NCBI GenBank assembly: GCA_016795025.1
Contig: JAEUIR010000019.1
Location: forward strand, 1-34,713
Source: Phycisphaerales bacterium
GTDB taxonomy: Bacteria > Planctomycetota > Phycisphaerae > UBA1845 > Fen-1342
DNA: 34,713 nucleotides
Direction of reading: 5' to 3'
The position numbers and the translations under genes are program-made. The notes under the pieces were generated by a model, which did not search any database, was not told where the DNA came from, and saw only the letters and a program-made list of their open reading frames with translations. Below, one piece after another: positions 8,520-16,645 of this stretch. The first letter of the stretch is position 1; every line of letters starts with the position of its first letter.

Positions 8520-9692
8520 TTGCCCTTGCCGCTCTCGTACACCTGGCGCAACCTGCTGGCGCGAAGACTAAGCTCCGGTTTGACTTTTCTCGTTGTGGCC
8601 GTGGTCGTATTTGTGCTGTCGGTATTGCTCAGTTTCGCGGCCGGAATGCAGGCATCCCTGAAGGCGGCGAACTCTCCGGTGAACATCGTGGTGTTGAAGG
8701 CCGGGGCATCGGCCGAAAGCACGAGCATCATCTGGGATGATGAAGTCACGCCACTGGCGCAAACGCCGGGGGTCGCCACCAACGAAAGCGGCGGACAGTT
8801 GCTGAGCCGCGAGTTGTCGGTGCAGGCGCCGGTGCCGCGGCGCACGGATCTGTCGCGCAAGGCCAACGTGCCGGTGCGCGGCGTGGATGACATCGCGTTT
8901 GGGGTTCATCCAGAAGTGCGCATTACGGAGGGGCGCAGTTTTGTTCAGGGGCAGATGGAGGCGATCGTCGGGCGCGCGGCGCGCGGGCGGTTCGCGAATC
9001 TGGAAATCGGCGATCAAATCGCGCTCGGCCGCCAGGTGAATCGCCTTTTTCGCATTGTGGGCGTATTCGAGGCAAATGGCTCGGCGCTTGAAAGTGAAAT
9101 CTGGGCGCCGCGCACCGTCTTGACCGATTCGTATCGGCGCACGTTTGCGTCGTCGGTTCACCTGCGTTTGAGCGCCCCGTCTGCAATGCCCGCGGCGCTC
9201 GACTACGTGAACGGCCCATCCGTGCAGTTGCGCGGAAAGCGCGAAGGGGAGTATTACGAGGATTTGAACAAAAAAACACGCGAAATCGTGTATCTGGCAT
9301 CCATCCTGATCGGCATCATGTCCGTTGGCGCGGCGTTTGCGGTGGCGAATACGATGTATGCCGCGGTGGACGCGCGGCGGCGCGAGATTGCGATGCTGCG
9401 CACCATCGGTTTCGCGCGGCGCTCCGTAATCTCGATTTTCATGATCGAATCGGTGCTCCTGACGGCGATTGCGTGCGCGGCCGGACTGACGTGCGCCGCT
9501 TATCTTGGCGGCATGAAGCAGGACTATCTCTCCGACAAAACCTGGACCGTGTTCGCGTTTGAACTGAAGATGACGCCGCAAATTCTGGCGATTTGCTTTG
9601 CCGTCGCGACGACCGTGGGCGTGATCGGAGCGGTCGCGCCGGCGGGTCGGGCGGCGCGGACGAGAATTCTGGACGCACTTCGAAAAGCTTGA
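8520..9692 (+). CDS. FtsX-like ABC permease, type B copy 2
   Basis: A permease of 390 residues, second copy of type B. It has an N-terminal helix (VVAVVVFVLSVLLSFAAG), a periplasmic domain with QLLSRELSVQ, PRRTD, ANVPVRG, VGRAARG and LESEIW, then C-terminal helices with NTMYAAVDARRREIAMLRTIGF between the first two. The start is TTG 8520, preceded by GGAG at 8510-8513 that overlaps the end of the previous gene; only 3 bp separate the two genes, so translation is likely coupled. It should pair with the type A copy just upstream. No separate ATPase or membrane-fusion (adaptor) gene is seen near this second pair, so it probably shares the ATPase at 4159. Confidence 0.92.
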   Translation: MPLPLSYTWRNLLARRLSSGLTFLVVAVVVFVLSVLLSFAAGMQASLKAANSPVNIVVLKAGASAESTSIIWDDEVTPLAQTPGVATNESGGQLLSRELSVQAPVPRRTDLSRKANVPVRGVDDIAFGVHPEVRITEGRSFVQGQMEAIVGRAARGRFANLEIGDQIALGRQVNRLFRIVGVFEANGSALESEIWAPRTVLTDSYRRTFASSVHLRLSAPSAMPAALDYVNGPSVQLRGKREGEYYEDLNKKTREIVYLASILIGIMSVGAAFAVANTMYAAVDARRREIAMLRTIGFARRSVISIFMIESVLLTAIACAAGLTCAAYLGGMKQDYLSDKTWTVFAFELKMTPQILAICFAVATTVGVIGAVAPAGRAARTRILDALRKA

Positions 9693-9732
9693 GATTGCAC
9701 GCGATGTCATCCGCCGCTAGTCTCGCGAAATC

Positions 9733-10569
9733 ATGGCGCGACCTGGTGTTTTGGAGCGAACGCTTGCCGCATTCGGCGAGCGCGTGCAGGACGGCTTTCT
9801 CGATTTCGGCCGCTTCTGGATATTCGGCGGGCGAGCCGTCGGTTTCATCCCGCGCGAGCTGATGAGCGCCGGCGGCTGGCGCCGGTTGCTGCCGCAGTGC
9901 CTTGAAATCGGCACGCGTTCGGTGCCGGTGGTGATGGTTACGGGCATGTTTGTCGGAATGGTGCTCGTGGTGCAGTCGTTCGAGCAGTTCGACGCGGCCG
10001 GGCTGGGCGACCGCATCGGCGCATTGGTGAATGTGTCGGTCGTGTCAGAACTTGCGCCGGTTCTGGCGGGCGTGATGCTTGCGGGCCGGGTGGGCGGGGC
10101 GCTGACGGCCGAGCTTGGGACCATGAATGTCAGCGAGCAACTGCTTGCGCTGCGTGCGATGGGGGCGGATCCGATTCGCTATCTGGTCGCGCCGCGGTTT
10201 CTGGCGTGCCTGCTGCTTGCGCCGTTACTGACGTGCTACGCGAATCTCATGGGCGCGATCGGGGCGTGGATCGTCTATGCGGGCATTTTTGCCGGAGATA
10301 GCGAGCCGTATTGGACGAATACGCGCAATGCAATCGAAATGTGGGACATCGGCAGTGGATTGACAAAATCCGTGTTCTTTGGCGGCGCGCTCGGCATGAT
10401 CTCATGCTACAAGGGTTTTCATTGTAAACCCGGTGCTGAGGGCGTTGGCCAGGCGTGTACGCAGTCATTTGTGGTCAGTTTCATCGTCATTCTTGTGCTC
10501 GATTTTTTCTTGAACATGTCGCTGACCGGCTTCTATCGCGCGTGGTTCGGATTTCGGAGCATCTTCTGA
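9733..10569 (+). CDS. MlaE-family ABC permease (phospholipid transport type)
   Basis: An inner-membrane permease of 278 residues of the MlaE/Ttg2B/TGD1 family, which moves phospholipids between the membranes of Gram-negative cells. Family marks are GMFVGMVLVVQ in an early helix, SVVSELAPVLAGVMLAGRVGG, the cytosolic coupling stretch EQLLALRAMGADP and, near the C terminus, GFHCKPGAEGVG with a following hydrophobic helix. About five to six membrane segments are visible. In the usual mla operon this gene adjoins an ATPase (MlaF) and an MCE protein (MlaD); neither is in this window. It follows the four FtsX-like permeases by 40 bp on the same strand. The ATG at 9733 gives a family-typical amphipathic N terminus. 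Confidence 0.92.
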   Translation: MARPGVLERTLAAFGERVQDGFLDFGRFWIFGGRAVGFIPRELMSAGGWRRLLPQCLEIGTRSVPVVMVTGMFVGMVLVVQSFEQFDAAGLGDRIGALVNVSVVSELAPVLAGVMLAGRVGGALTAELGTMNVSEQLLALRAMGADPIRYLVAPRFLACLLLAPLLTCYANLMGAIGAWIVYAGIFAGDSEPYWTNTRNAIEMWDIGSGLTKSVFFGGALGMISCYKGFHCKPGAEGVGQACTQSFVVSFIVILVLDFFLNMSLTGFYRAWFGFRSIF

Positions 10570-10590
10570 CCGTTGGTGGGGCAGCGTCGC

Positions 10591-12165
10591 ATGGCAACGC
10601 GAAACGACGCCTTGAACAGTCCACGATCCGAACGCAACGCGCCGCGTGCGGCTGATGCGCCCGGGGGTCTCAATGCAAGCTCTTTCGATCGCGCGCTGTT
10701 TGTAGCGCTGAGCGTCGTGGTCGGCCTCGCCGCCGTAGCGCCGCGCACTGTCGATCTCGGTCTGCGGGCGCTCTGGCTCGACGAGTGCTCGACGTGGCAT
10801 GTGGCGCGTTTGCCGCTGCTCGACAGCTTTCGATGGCCGCCGGAAATCACGATTCCGCCGCTTTATCAGTTGTGCGTGCGGGCGCTGTTTGCCGACAAAG
10901 AGCCGATGAGCGAGTGGATGTTGCGGTTGCCGGCGGCCGTCGCCGGCGTAGCGCTTGTCCCTGTCGTTTGGTGGCTCGGCCATCGTTGCGGCGGGCGCTG
11001 GGTTGGGCTGGCAGTCGCCGCGCTCGTGGCGCTGCATCCGCTGTCAATTGAATATAGCCGCGAAGCCCGGCCATACTCCCTGCTCCAGTTGTTCGGCACG
11101 CTTGCGAGCGTGCTTTGGTTAGAGCTGCTGCGCCGGCCGCGCGCGGCTCTTTTGGTCGCTTATGTCACGGGAATGATGCTTGCGCTATATTCGCACGTAT
11201 TAGCTGTCCCGTTGCTGGCGGCGCACGCATCGCTGCTGGTTACAAAAGGCGTGCGGGCGCATCGCGTGATCTTCGTCCGCGGCTGGGGCGCGATCGGCGC
11301 CTGCCTGATCACCATGATTCCGCTTGCGTTGCGCGTGATATTAAACAAATCGGCGCTGAACGAGGCGTTGAGTTGGAACCCCGCGCTGACGCCGACGACA
11401 GCGTGGTCGATCCTGAGCGCGGCGGGCTTTGGCGCAGTCTGGTCAACTTTGCTGATCGGATCAGTGGTGGTAACCATCTGGCTCGTGCTTCGAGCGCGGA
11501 GAGGCGCGAGCACGATGCCCGCCTGGGTTCGTTCCGTGCGTGCCTTCGAGCAGCGGGCGTTGATATTGTTGGTGCTGTGGGTGCTGCTCAGCATTGGGGC
11601 ATTAGTTGCAGCGGCCATGCTTGGAATGCCGCTGGTTGCCAAGCGATATCTGTTAGCCGCGACTCCGGCGATTCTGCTCCTGCCATTGCTGGTTCTGCGT
11701 CGGGCGCATCGGTTCGCCCCGTTGGCCGCCGCGTTGTGTTTTGTAGCCCCCGGATTGCCGGATTCAATCGGCCCGCCCATCACGGAACCTGGATTGCGCG
11801 AGTTGATGCGCTATATTCGTACGAACGAATCGTCTAGCGCGACGGTTCTGACGGCCGTGTCGGCGCACAGCGAGAGTTTTCGCGAATTGGAAATGCTCGG
11901 CGCGAAATACTATGCGCCACAATTTGATTTGTGGGTGAATCCGCTCATGTTAAGCGACGAGCTTGAAGCGCTTGGTTCGCTTGATTTTGACGGGCGCATT
12001 TATTTGATCGTGATGCTCGGTGATCCATTGCCTTTGATTACGAAAGCCGGCCGCACGATTGAGCCGGTGCCGATGGAAGACACATTCGTAACGCAATTGC
12101 TCTATCCGCCGTACCGATTAATCGCGCTGGCTCCAAAGGCGGCTGAATCAAAACCGCCACCTTAG
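10591..12165 (+). CDS. membrane glycosyltransferase, PMT/ArnT-like (GT39/GT83 superfamily)
   Basis: A GT-C fold enzyme of 524 residues that uses a polyprenyl-phosphate sugar as donor on the outer face of the inner membrane. The first extracytoplasmic loop carries the acidic LDE (LRALWLDECSTWHV), the catalytic region of PMT/ArnT-like enzymes. It is followed by PPLYQL and the RLPAAVAGV helix, and then by HPLSIEYSREARPYSL, which is also characteristic. At least ten hydrophobic segments run to about residue 400; the C-terminal part is a soluble periplasmic domain. I chose ATG 10591 with a GGGG run 9 nt upstream over a TTG at 10573. It sits 21 bp after the MlaE-like gene and converges with the polysaccharide operon, leaving only 8 bp between stop codons. 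Acceptor (lipid A, protein or glycan) is not known. Confidence 0.85.
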   Translation: MATRNDALNSPRSERNAPRAADAPGGLNASSFDRALFVALSVVVGLAAVAPRTVDLGLRALWLDECSTWHVARLPLLDSFRWPPEITIPPLYQLCVRALFADKEPMSEWMLRLPAAVAGVALVPVVWWLGHRCGGRWVGLAVAALVALHPLSIEYSREARPYSLLQLFGTLASVLWLELLRRPRAALLVAYVTGMMLALYSHVLAVPLLAAHASLLVTKGVRAHRVIFVRGWGAIGACLITMIPLALRVILNKSALNEALSWNPALTPTTAWSILSAAGFGAVWSTLLIGSVVVTIWLVLRARRGASTMPAWVRSVRAFEQRALILLVLWVLLSIGALVAAAMLGMPLVAKRYLLAATPAILLLPLLVLRRAHRFAPLAAALCFVAPGLPDSIGPPITEPGLRELMRYIRTNESSSATVLTAVSAHSESFRELEMLGAKYYAPQFDLWVNPLMLSDELEALGSLDFDGRIYLIVMLGDPLPLITKAGRTIEPVPMEDTFVTQLLYPPYRLIALAPKAAESKPPP

Positions 12166-12173
12166 GCGTCGCG

Positions 12174-13307
12174 TCACATGCCGCGCAGCGTCCGCTCAAA
12201 CGCATCGACAGCCGCCTCGATCGAATGATGTTCGCGAAAGTGCCGCAGCGCTCGTTCGGAACGTTCCGCCCATGCATCGCGCGAAGCGACAGCCTCTTGC
12301 AGGGCCGCAGCCAGGCCGTCGATCGAGCCGGCCACGAGACCGAATCCGCCGCGCTGCACGATTTCGTCGGGATCGAGCGTAGAGACAGTCGGCACGCCGC
12401 GCGACCATGCTTCGAGAAACACGTTCGGAAAGCCCTCCCACGCGCTGGTGGAAAGCAAGACACTGGCGTCACGATACAGCGCGATCGCCCGGTCGTGAGC
12501 GAGAAAGCCATGCATCGTGACGTTTGAAAGTTTTCGCAAAGCGTCGATTGCCGCGCATGTCTCAGCGTCGCGCTCGCCGCCCGTGCCAACGACGTCGAAG
12601 TGAACCGCCGGGCAGCGCCGCGCGAGATCAGCCACCCACGCGAGCCGCTTGTGCCGCGCGAAACGCCCGATCCAGAGCGCTCGCGGCCGAGCGATTCGTG
12701 CCGCCGCATCGGGTGGCGACCAATCGACCGGCTGCGGCGCGCAGTTACGAATGACAGTCGCCTCAATGCCGAAGTTATCCCGCAAAGCCCGCTGTTGCGC
12801 GAACGTCTGGGCAATCACACGATCGGCGCGCAAAAGTCCGTATCGGTATAGCCGGCGCTCGCGCAGCGGCCGGTCTGCGCCGCCCAGCCTCTCATCGCAT
12901 TCGGGATCATTCGCGATGCCGACGGTGAATCTGCGGCCGTGGCTTCGGCACCACATTGCGGTTTGGCCGGTCTCCGCGCCGGCGGTTCGCTGGTAATAGA
13001 AATCGGCGTTCGCGCGGCGCATCGCCGCGCAAAGACTGGTCCAACGCGGAAGAAAAAACCGCACGCCCGGAAAGCCGGCGTCGCGGCGGCACATTTTGAA
13101 CACCCGAACGCCGTCATGCTCGATGCCGTCCGGTTGACCGTGATCATAAGTGACGAAGCTCACGTGATGGCCGCGCCGCGCCATGTCACGCGCCAGCAGC
13201 GCGCGCTGCACCTCCGCCCCCCCGATCTGTTGAATATCACCGCGTCCGGAGAGAATCGCATAATTATTCGGGGCTACAAAGCAGATCGAAAGCGGCTCGG
13301 ACCTCAT
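12174..13307 (-). CDS. GT4-type glycosyltransferase (last gene of the polysaccharide operon)
   Basis: A cytoplasmic, probably membrane-associated GT-B glycosyltransferase of 377 residues. The N-terminal domain opens with LSICFVAPNNYAI and has QQIGGAEVQ, the loop common to GT4 enzymes. The C-terminal donor domain has ALWIGRFARHKRL, FDVVGTG and the nucleotide-sugar site region LLSTSAWEGFPNVFLEAWSRG, containing the E-x7-E motif of the family. It would add one sugar to the lipid-linked repeat unit. The ATG at 13307 overlaps the stop of the upstream methyltransferase by 4 bp (ATGA), which supports it over an in-frame codon nine residues earlier. Its stop lies 8 bp from the convergent stop of the plus-strand membrane glycosyltransferase. 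Confidence 0.9.
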   Translation of the reverse strand: MRSEPLSICFVAPNNYAILSGRGDIQQIGGAEVQRALLARDMARRGHHVSFVTYDHGQPDGIEHDGVRVFKMCRRDAGFPGVRFFLPRWTSLCAAMRRANADFYYQRTAGAETGQTAMWCRSHGRRFTVGIANDPECDERLGGADRPLRERRLYRYGLLRADRVIAQTFAQQRALRDNFGIEATVIRNCAPQPVDWSPPDAAARIARPRALWIGRFARHKRLAWVADLARRCPAVHFDVVGTGGERDAETCAAIDALRKLSNVTMHGFLAHDRAIALYRDASVLLSTSAWEGFPNVFLEAWSRGVPTVSTLDPDEIVQRGGFGLVAGSIDGLAAALQEAVASRDAWAERSERALRHFREHHSIEAAVDAFERTLRGM

Positions 13308-14146
13308 GGCGCCTCCACGCGACGAGCGACGCACACCAGATAGGGGCTCCAGCCGGTTTCGAAGGACCGGCCGCGAAGCCAGGCGAACATCAAATAGTTC
13401 GCGAAGTCGCTGAAGCGATCGACGACGCGCCAGAATCGGCCGCGCAACGATTGTTCGTGTCGCAGGATGAGCCCGAAAGCGTGAAACTGCCCGACCGCAC
13501 CGCAGAATTCGACTTGCAGGTCGTTCCGTTCAAACAGCGCTCGAAACGCCCGCCGCTGCATGATCGCGAGGTTGTGAATGTTGAGCAGGTCGCGCGCGGC
13601 GAGGCGCATCAGCCAGCGGTTCGGCCCGACGAGATTCGGAATCGTTAGAAAAACAAATCCGCCGGGGCCCGTGAGGTTCACATGCGCGTCGATGGCCGGC
13701 CGCGGATCATCGAAGTGCTCAATAAAGCCGAAAGACAGCACGGCGTCGTAGCGAGCGGCGTGCGCGGCTTGAAACTCCGGCGCGAACAGATCGCTCTCGA
13801 TCACATTTTCCACGGGAAAACCGTGCTCCGCGAAAATCGCGCGAGTTTGCACAACGCCCGCGGCGCTATACTCGACGCCGTACGGCTGATAGCCGAGTGT
13901 ATCGTGCAGTTTGATGAGGTTTCGCCCCGGAGCGCAGCCGATCTCGATCGCCTTCCAATTGGTATTTGCCGGCATATAGCGCTGCATCAGCATCCGCAGC
14001 AGAAAATCGGAGTAAGTTTCGCCGGAAACCGCTCCGACTCGGCGGCGAGCGGCATCACCGAAGCGTGGCCGATGCGCTCCGGCGCTCCCGCGCAATACGC
14101 GTTCATGGCGAACATCCCAGAAATCCCGTTCTGCGAGCCGGCTCAT
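13304..14146 (-). CDS. SAM-dependent methyltransferase (class I)
   Basis: A protein of 280 residues. Motif I of the Rossmann fold reads AIEIGCAPGRN, followed by the acidic end of strand 2 (GVEYSAAG) and the post-I/motif II region YDAVLSFGFIEHFDDP. The C-terminal part is a substrate-binding extension without a signature I recognise. It probably methylates a sugar hydroxyl of the glycan or its carrier-linked precursor, judging only from the operon. The ATG at 14146 shares one base with the stop of the upstream methyltransferase (TGATG), which favours this start over a longer reading to 14260 that would overlap the neighbour by 115 bp. The downstream GT4 gene starts inside its stop (ATGA). Confidence 0.85.
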   Translation of the reverse strand: MSRLAERDFWDVRHERVLRGSAGAHRPRFGDAARRRVGAVSGETYSDFLLRMLMQRYMPANTNWKAIEIGCAPGRNLIKLHDTLGYQPYGVEYSAAGVVQTRAIFAEHGFPVENVIESDLFAPEFQAAHAARYDAVLSFGFIEHFDDPRPAIDAHVNLTGPGGFVFLTIPNLVGPNRWLMRLAARDLLNIHNLAIMQRRAFRALFERNDLQVEFCGAVGQFHAFGLILRHEQSLRGRFWRVVDRFSDFANYLMFAWLRGRSFETGWSPYLVCVARRVEAP

Positions 14147-14988
14147 CAGGCGGTTCCTTTGCCGGATTTCGGCTCGCGGCCGGAGCCATCCGATTCGAGC
14201 AGGAACAACTGGCTCGATGCCAACCCGATGCACGGCAAGATCGTGTTTGCCGGAATCCACGGCCAGCGGGCATTTGCGTACAGCATCAGCCGACGATATT
14301 CAACTACGCGAAAACCGTGGCGATCAAAGCGCCGCAGCCACTCGGATTTTCGAAATGCCAGAACGGCTTGCCAGAAACCGGGATATTCGCCGTGGCCGCC
14401 GGGGAGCAGGAATGCGAGCGAGCTTTTCTTTTCCGGAGTTTTGTTCGGGTTATCTTCAGCGATCAGGCGGTTGGCCGCGACCGTTGCTTTCGGCTTCCGC
14501 CGGCCGAACAATCTGCCGAATACGCGGCGGATTTTGTCGAGGTATCGCATGGGAATCGACAGAAACAACCAGAGCGGCGTCGGCACCGAAAACGCGTAAA
14601 CACAGTTTGGCGCTGCGATGCGCTGAACTTCGTCGAGCGCGCGATCCAGATCAGGAATGTGCTCCAGCACGTGATTCGAAAAAATCAGATCGAAGGTCCC
14701 CACCCGAAACGGCGGGCGCGTGATGTCGCAAACGAGAAACGGATCGCCGGGTCGCGCGAGCCGCAAGTGCGGATTGATGTACACGTCGGTGGCGACGACG
14801 CGCCCAAGCTCGCGCAGCACGGGCAATTGATGGCCTTCGCCCGAACCAAATTCGAGGATGAGCGGATCGCGGGCCGCATCACCCAGTCGCGGGAAGCGGC
14901 GGCGCACGCGGTCGGCGATGAGCGCGGCCTCGCGATGGCGCAGCCAGTTTCGATATCGAATTGTGCCTTCTTTTGATCGCGGCCACAT
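14146..14988 (-). CDS. SAM-dependent methyltransferase (Methyltransf_11 type)
   Basis: A second methyltransferase, also 280 residues but of different sequence. Motif I is LILEFGSGEGHQL, motif post-I VVATDVYINP, then the FDLIFSNHVLEHIPD stretch typical of the type-11 family. A basic middle stretch rich in Arg and Lys (about 150-185) and a hydrophobic FSVPTPLWLFLSIPM segment may touch the membrane or a lipid-linked substrate. The start ATG lies 19 bp after the flippase stop, with a weak GGAGA upstream. It is translationally linked to the next methyltransferase. Likely role: glycan methylation, which can also cap chains; this is inferred from context only. Confidence 0.85.
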   Translation of the reverse strand: MWPRSKEGTIRYRNWLRHREAALIADRVRRRFPRLGDAARDPLILEFGSGEGHQLPVLRELGRVVATDVYINPHLRLARPGDPFLVCDITRPPFRVGTFDLIFSNHVLEHIPDLDRALDEVQRIAAPNCVYAFSVPTPLWLFLSIPMRYLDKIRRVFGRLFGRRKPKATVAANRLIAEDNPNKTPEKKSSLAFLLPGGHGEYPGFWQAVLAFRKSEWLRRFDRHGFRVVEYRRLMLYANARWPWIPANTILPCIGLASSQLFLLESDGSGREPKSGKGTA

Positions 14989-15007
14989 GCGTTGGCTGAT
15001 TCTCCGG

Positions 15008-16645
15008 TTAAGGCGCTGCCTGTTGATTGAACGGCTCGGTCGCCGAGGTCGACGTCGCGGTTGAACTCAGCGAGCGCGCTCCGAGCAGCCGCGTCGCGCG
15101 CCCCCTGATTTGCGATCGCAGCGAATCCGGCGCGACGAATCGCCAGTACAAGCTGCCCAGCAAGACTCCGCCGAGGGAGCCGCCCACGAGCAGCGAAAGG
15201 AGCGGGTGATTCGGCCAAGTGAACTCCGCCGCCAATAACACGGCTGCAAACGGCGCGTTCAGCAACAGCGGCTTCGGCATTGTCGCGGCCGCATACCGAA
15301 GCGGCGAGAGCCCGAGCGTGCGACAAGCGTCGAGCGGCAGAATCACGCCGCCGACCACCAACAGCGGCGCGCCGATGGCGACGGACGCGCCGATCAAGCC
15401 GTAGCCCGCGACGCCGACCAGAACGTAACCGAGTGCGATGCTGGCGATCGCGCCGAAGAACTCGTAGACGGCCGCCCGCCCGTGGCGATCCATCCCCACG
15501 AGCACCGCGTAGACGCTAAGCTGCGAAATGAGCGGAAGATGGCAGAGCGTCAGGACCGCCAGCACGATGTCATTTCGATAGCCCGGACCCATCCACAAAT
15601 CGATGACATCGCCGCCGGCGAATAACAGGACGATGATCGGTGGCAGCGAAACATAAAAGCCATATTGCGAAGAGCGGATCAGCAGGTTACGGAGCGCGTC
15701 CTTGTCGCTCGCGGCGTGCAATGCACTGCTGGCCGGCACGAACACGTGGGCATATTGCTTGATGAATGTGATCAGATGCGTCAGCAGCGTGCGTTGTCGC
15801 GAAAAGACCGCCAGCGCTCCAAGGCCTAGCCAGCTTGATACATAGACGGCGTTGACCTGATACACCGCACCGCGCAGCACTTCGCGAACGACGGTTTTTC
15901 CGCCGAACAGGATTAGCTCGGCACAGCCGCGCCGGTGAATGCGCCATACCGAGAGATGTAATTGCGGGAAAAGTCGCCGCAGCACCAGAAACAGCGACGC
16001 GTCGCACAGAATGTGGCCGACCAGCACCACCAGCGAAGTGGCGACGAGTCCGAATCCGGCGTAGAGCAGCGCGATAATTGCGACGATCAGAAATGTGTCG
16101 CGCGCGCCGCGCAGCCAGTTCAACAAGTCCCATCGCTCGAACCCGGCTAATCCGGCGTCGAAGACGCTGCCGATGAGCTGCTGCGCGGAGCTGACGCCAA
16201 GAATGAACACCACCCATTGCGCTTGAGCGATGATCGCCGCAGGTTGCTTGGGCAAGAAAAACGGCGTCGCCAGCGCGAAGCCGGCCGCAAGACAGCAGCC
16301 AACCAGCGCCATTCCGGTCATCAACCAGATGCTGGTGTTCAACGTGTCGTTGAGCGCTGTCCATTCCTGCAACGCGCGATGCCGCGCCGTGTAGCGATTC
16401 ACCGACGCGGATATGCCCATATGCAGATTGCGAACATAAAACACCCACGACCAGCCGAAATCCCAGACGCCCAACAGCTCGGGCCCGAGATGTTCGTCGA
16501 TCTGCCGCGGCAGGATAAAGCCGCTGATCAGCACGATAAGTTGCCAGACCCAGCTCGTCGCCACATTCTTAAACGTAGAAGGGCGTTTCCGCGGCCCCGG
16601 CGGCGGAGGAGAAACAGTGGTCTGGCTTGCGTCGGCGCTACGCAT
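15008..16645 (-). CDS. Wzx-like polysaccharide flippase
   Basis: An inner-membrane transporter of the MATE/MVF superfamily (polysaccharide transporter class) with 545 residues and about 12-14 hydrophobic segments. It would flip the undecaprenyl-linked repeat unit to the periplasmic face. A cytosolic N terminus (about 25 residues, Pro-rich) precedes the first helix, ATSWVWQLIVLISGFILPRQI. A polar segment with LGPELLGVWDFGW follows, similar to other Wzx-like proteins. The start ATG overlaps the stop of the sulfotransferase gene by 8 bp, so the two are probably translated together. The length is slightly above the usual 420-500 residues because of the extended ends. Substrate cannot be predicted, since Wzx sequences diverge strongly. 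Confidence 0.85.
   Translation of the reverse strand: MRSADASQTTVSPPPPGPRKRPSTFKNVATSWVWQLIVLISGFILPRQIDEHLGPELLGVWDFGWSWVFYVRNLHMGISASVNRYTARHRALQEWTALNDTLNTSIWLMTGMALVGCCLAAGFALATPFFLPKQPAAIIAQAQWVVFILGVSSAQQLIGSVFDAGLAGFERWDLLNWLRGARDTFLIVAIIALLYAGFGLVATSLVVLVGHILCDASLFLVLRRLFPQLHLSVWRIHRRGCAELILFGGKTVVREVLRGAVYQVNAVYVSSWLGLGALAVFSRQRTLLTHLITFIKQYAHVFVPASSALHAASDKDALRNLLIRSSQYGFYVSLPPIIVLLFAGGDVIDLWMGPGYRNDIVLAVLTLCHLPLISQLSVYAVLVGMDRHGRAAVYEFFGAIASIALGYVLVGVAGYGLIGASVAIGAPLLVVGGVILPLDACRTLGLSPLRYAAATMPKPLLLNAPFAAVLLAAEFTWPNHPLLSLLVGGSLGGVLLGSLYWRFVAPDSLRSQIRGRATRLLGARSLSSTATSTSATEPFNQQAAP

Noticed and set aside
13966-14976. Long plus-strand open frame opposite the methyltransferase genes (also 25417-26394, and minus-strand 6000-7022, 7107-8105 and 8568-9710)
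   Set aside because: All are antisense to well-supported genes and translate to basic low-complexity sequence with no recognisable domain.
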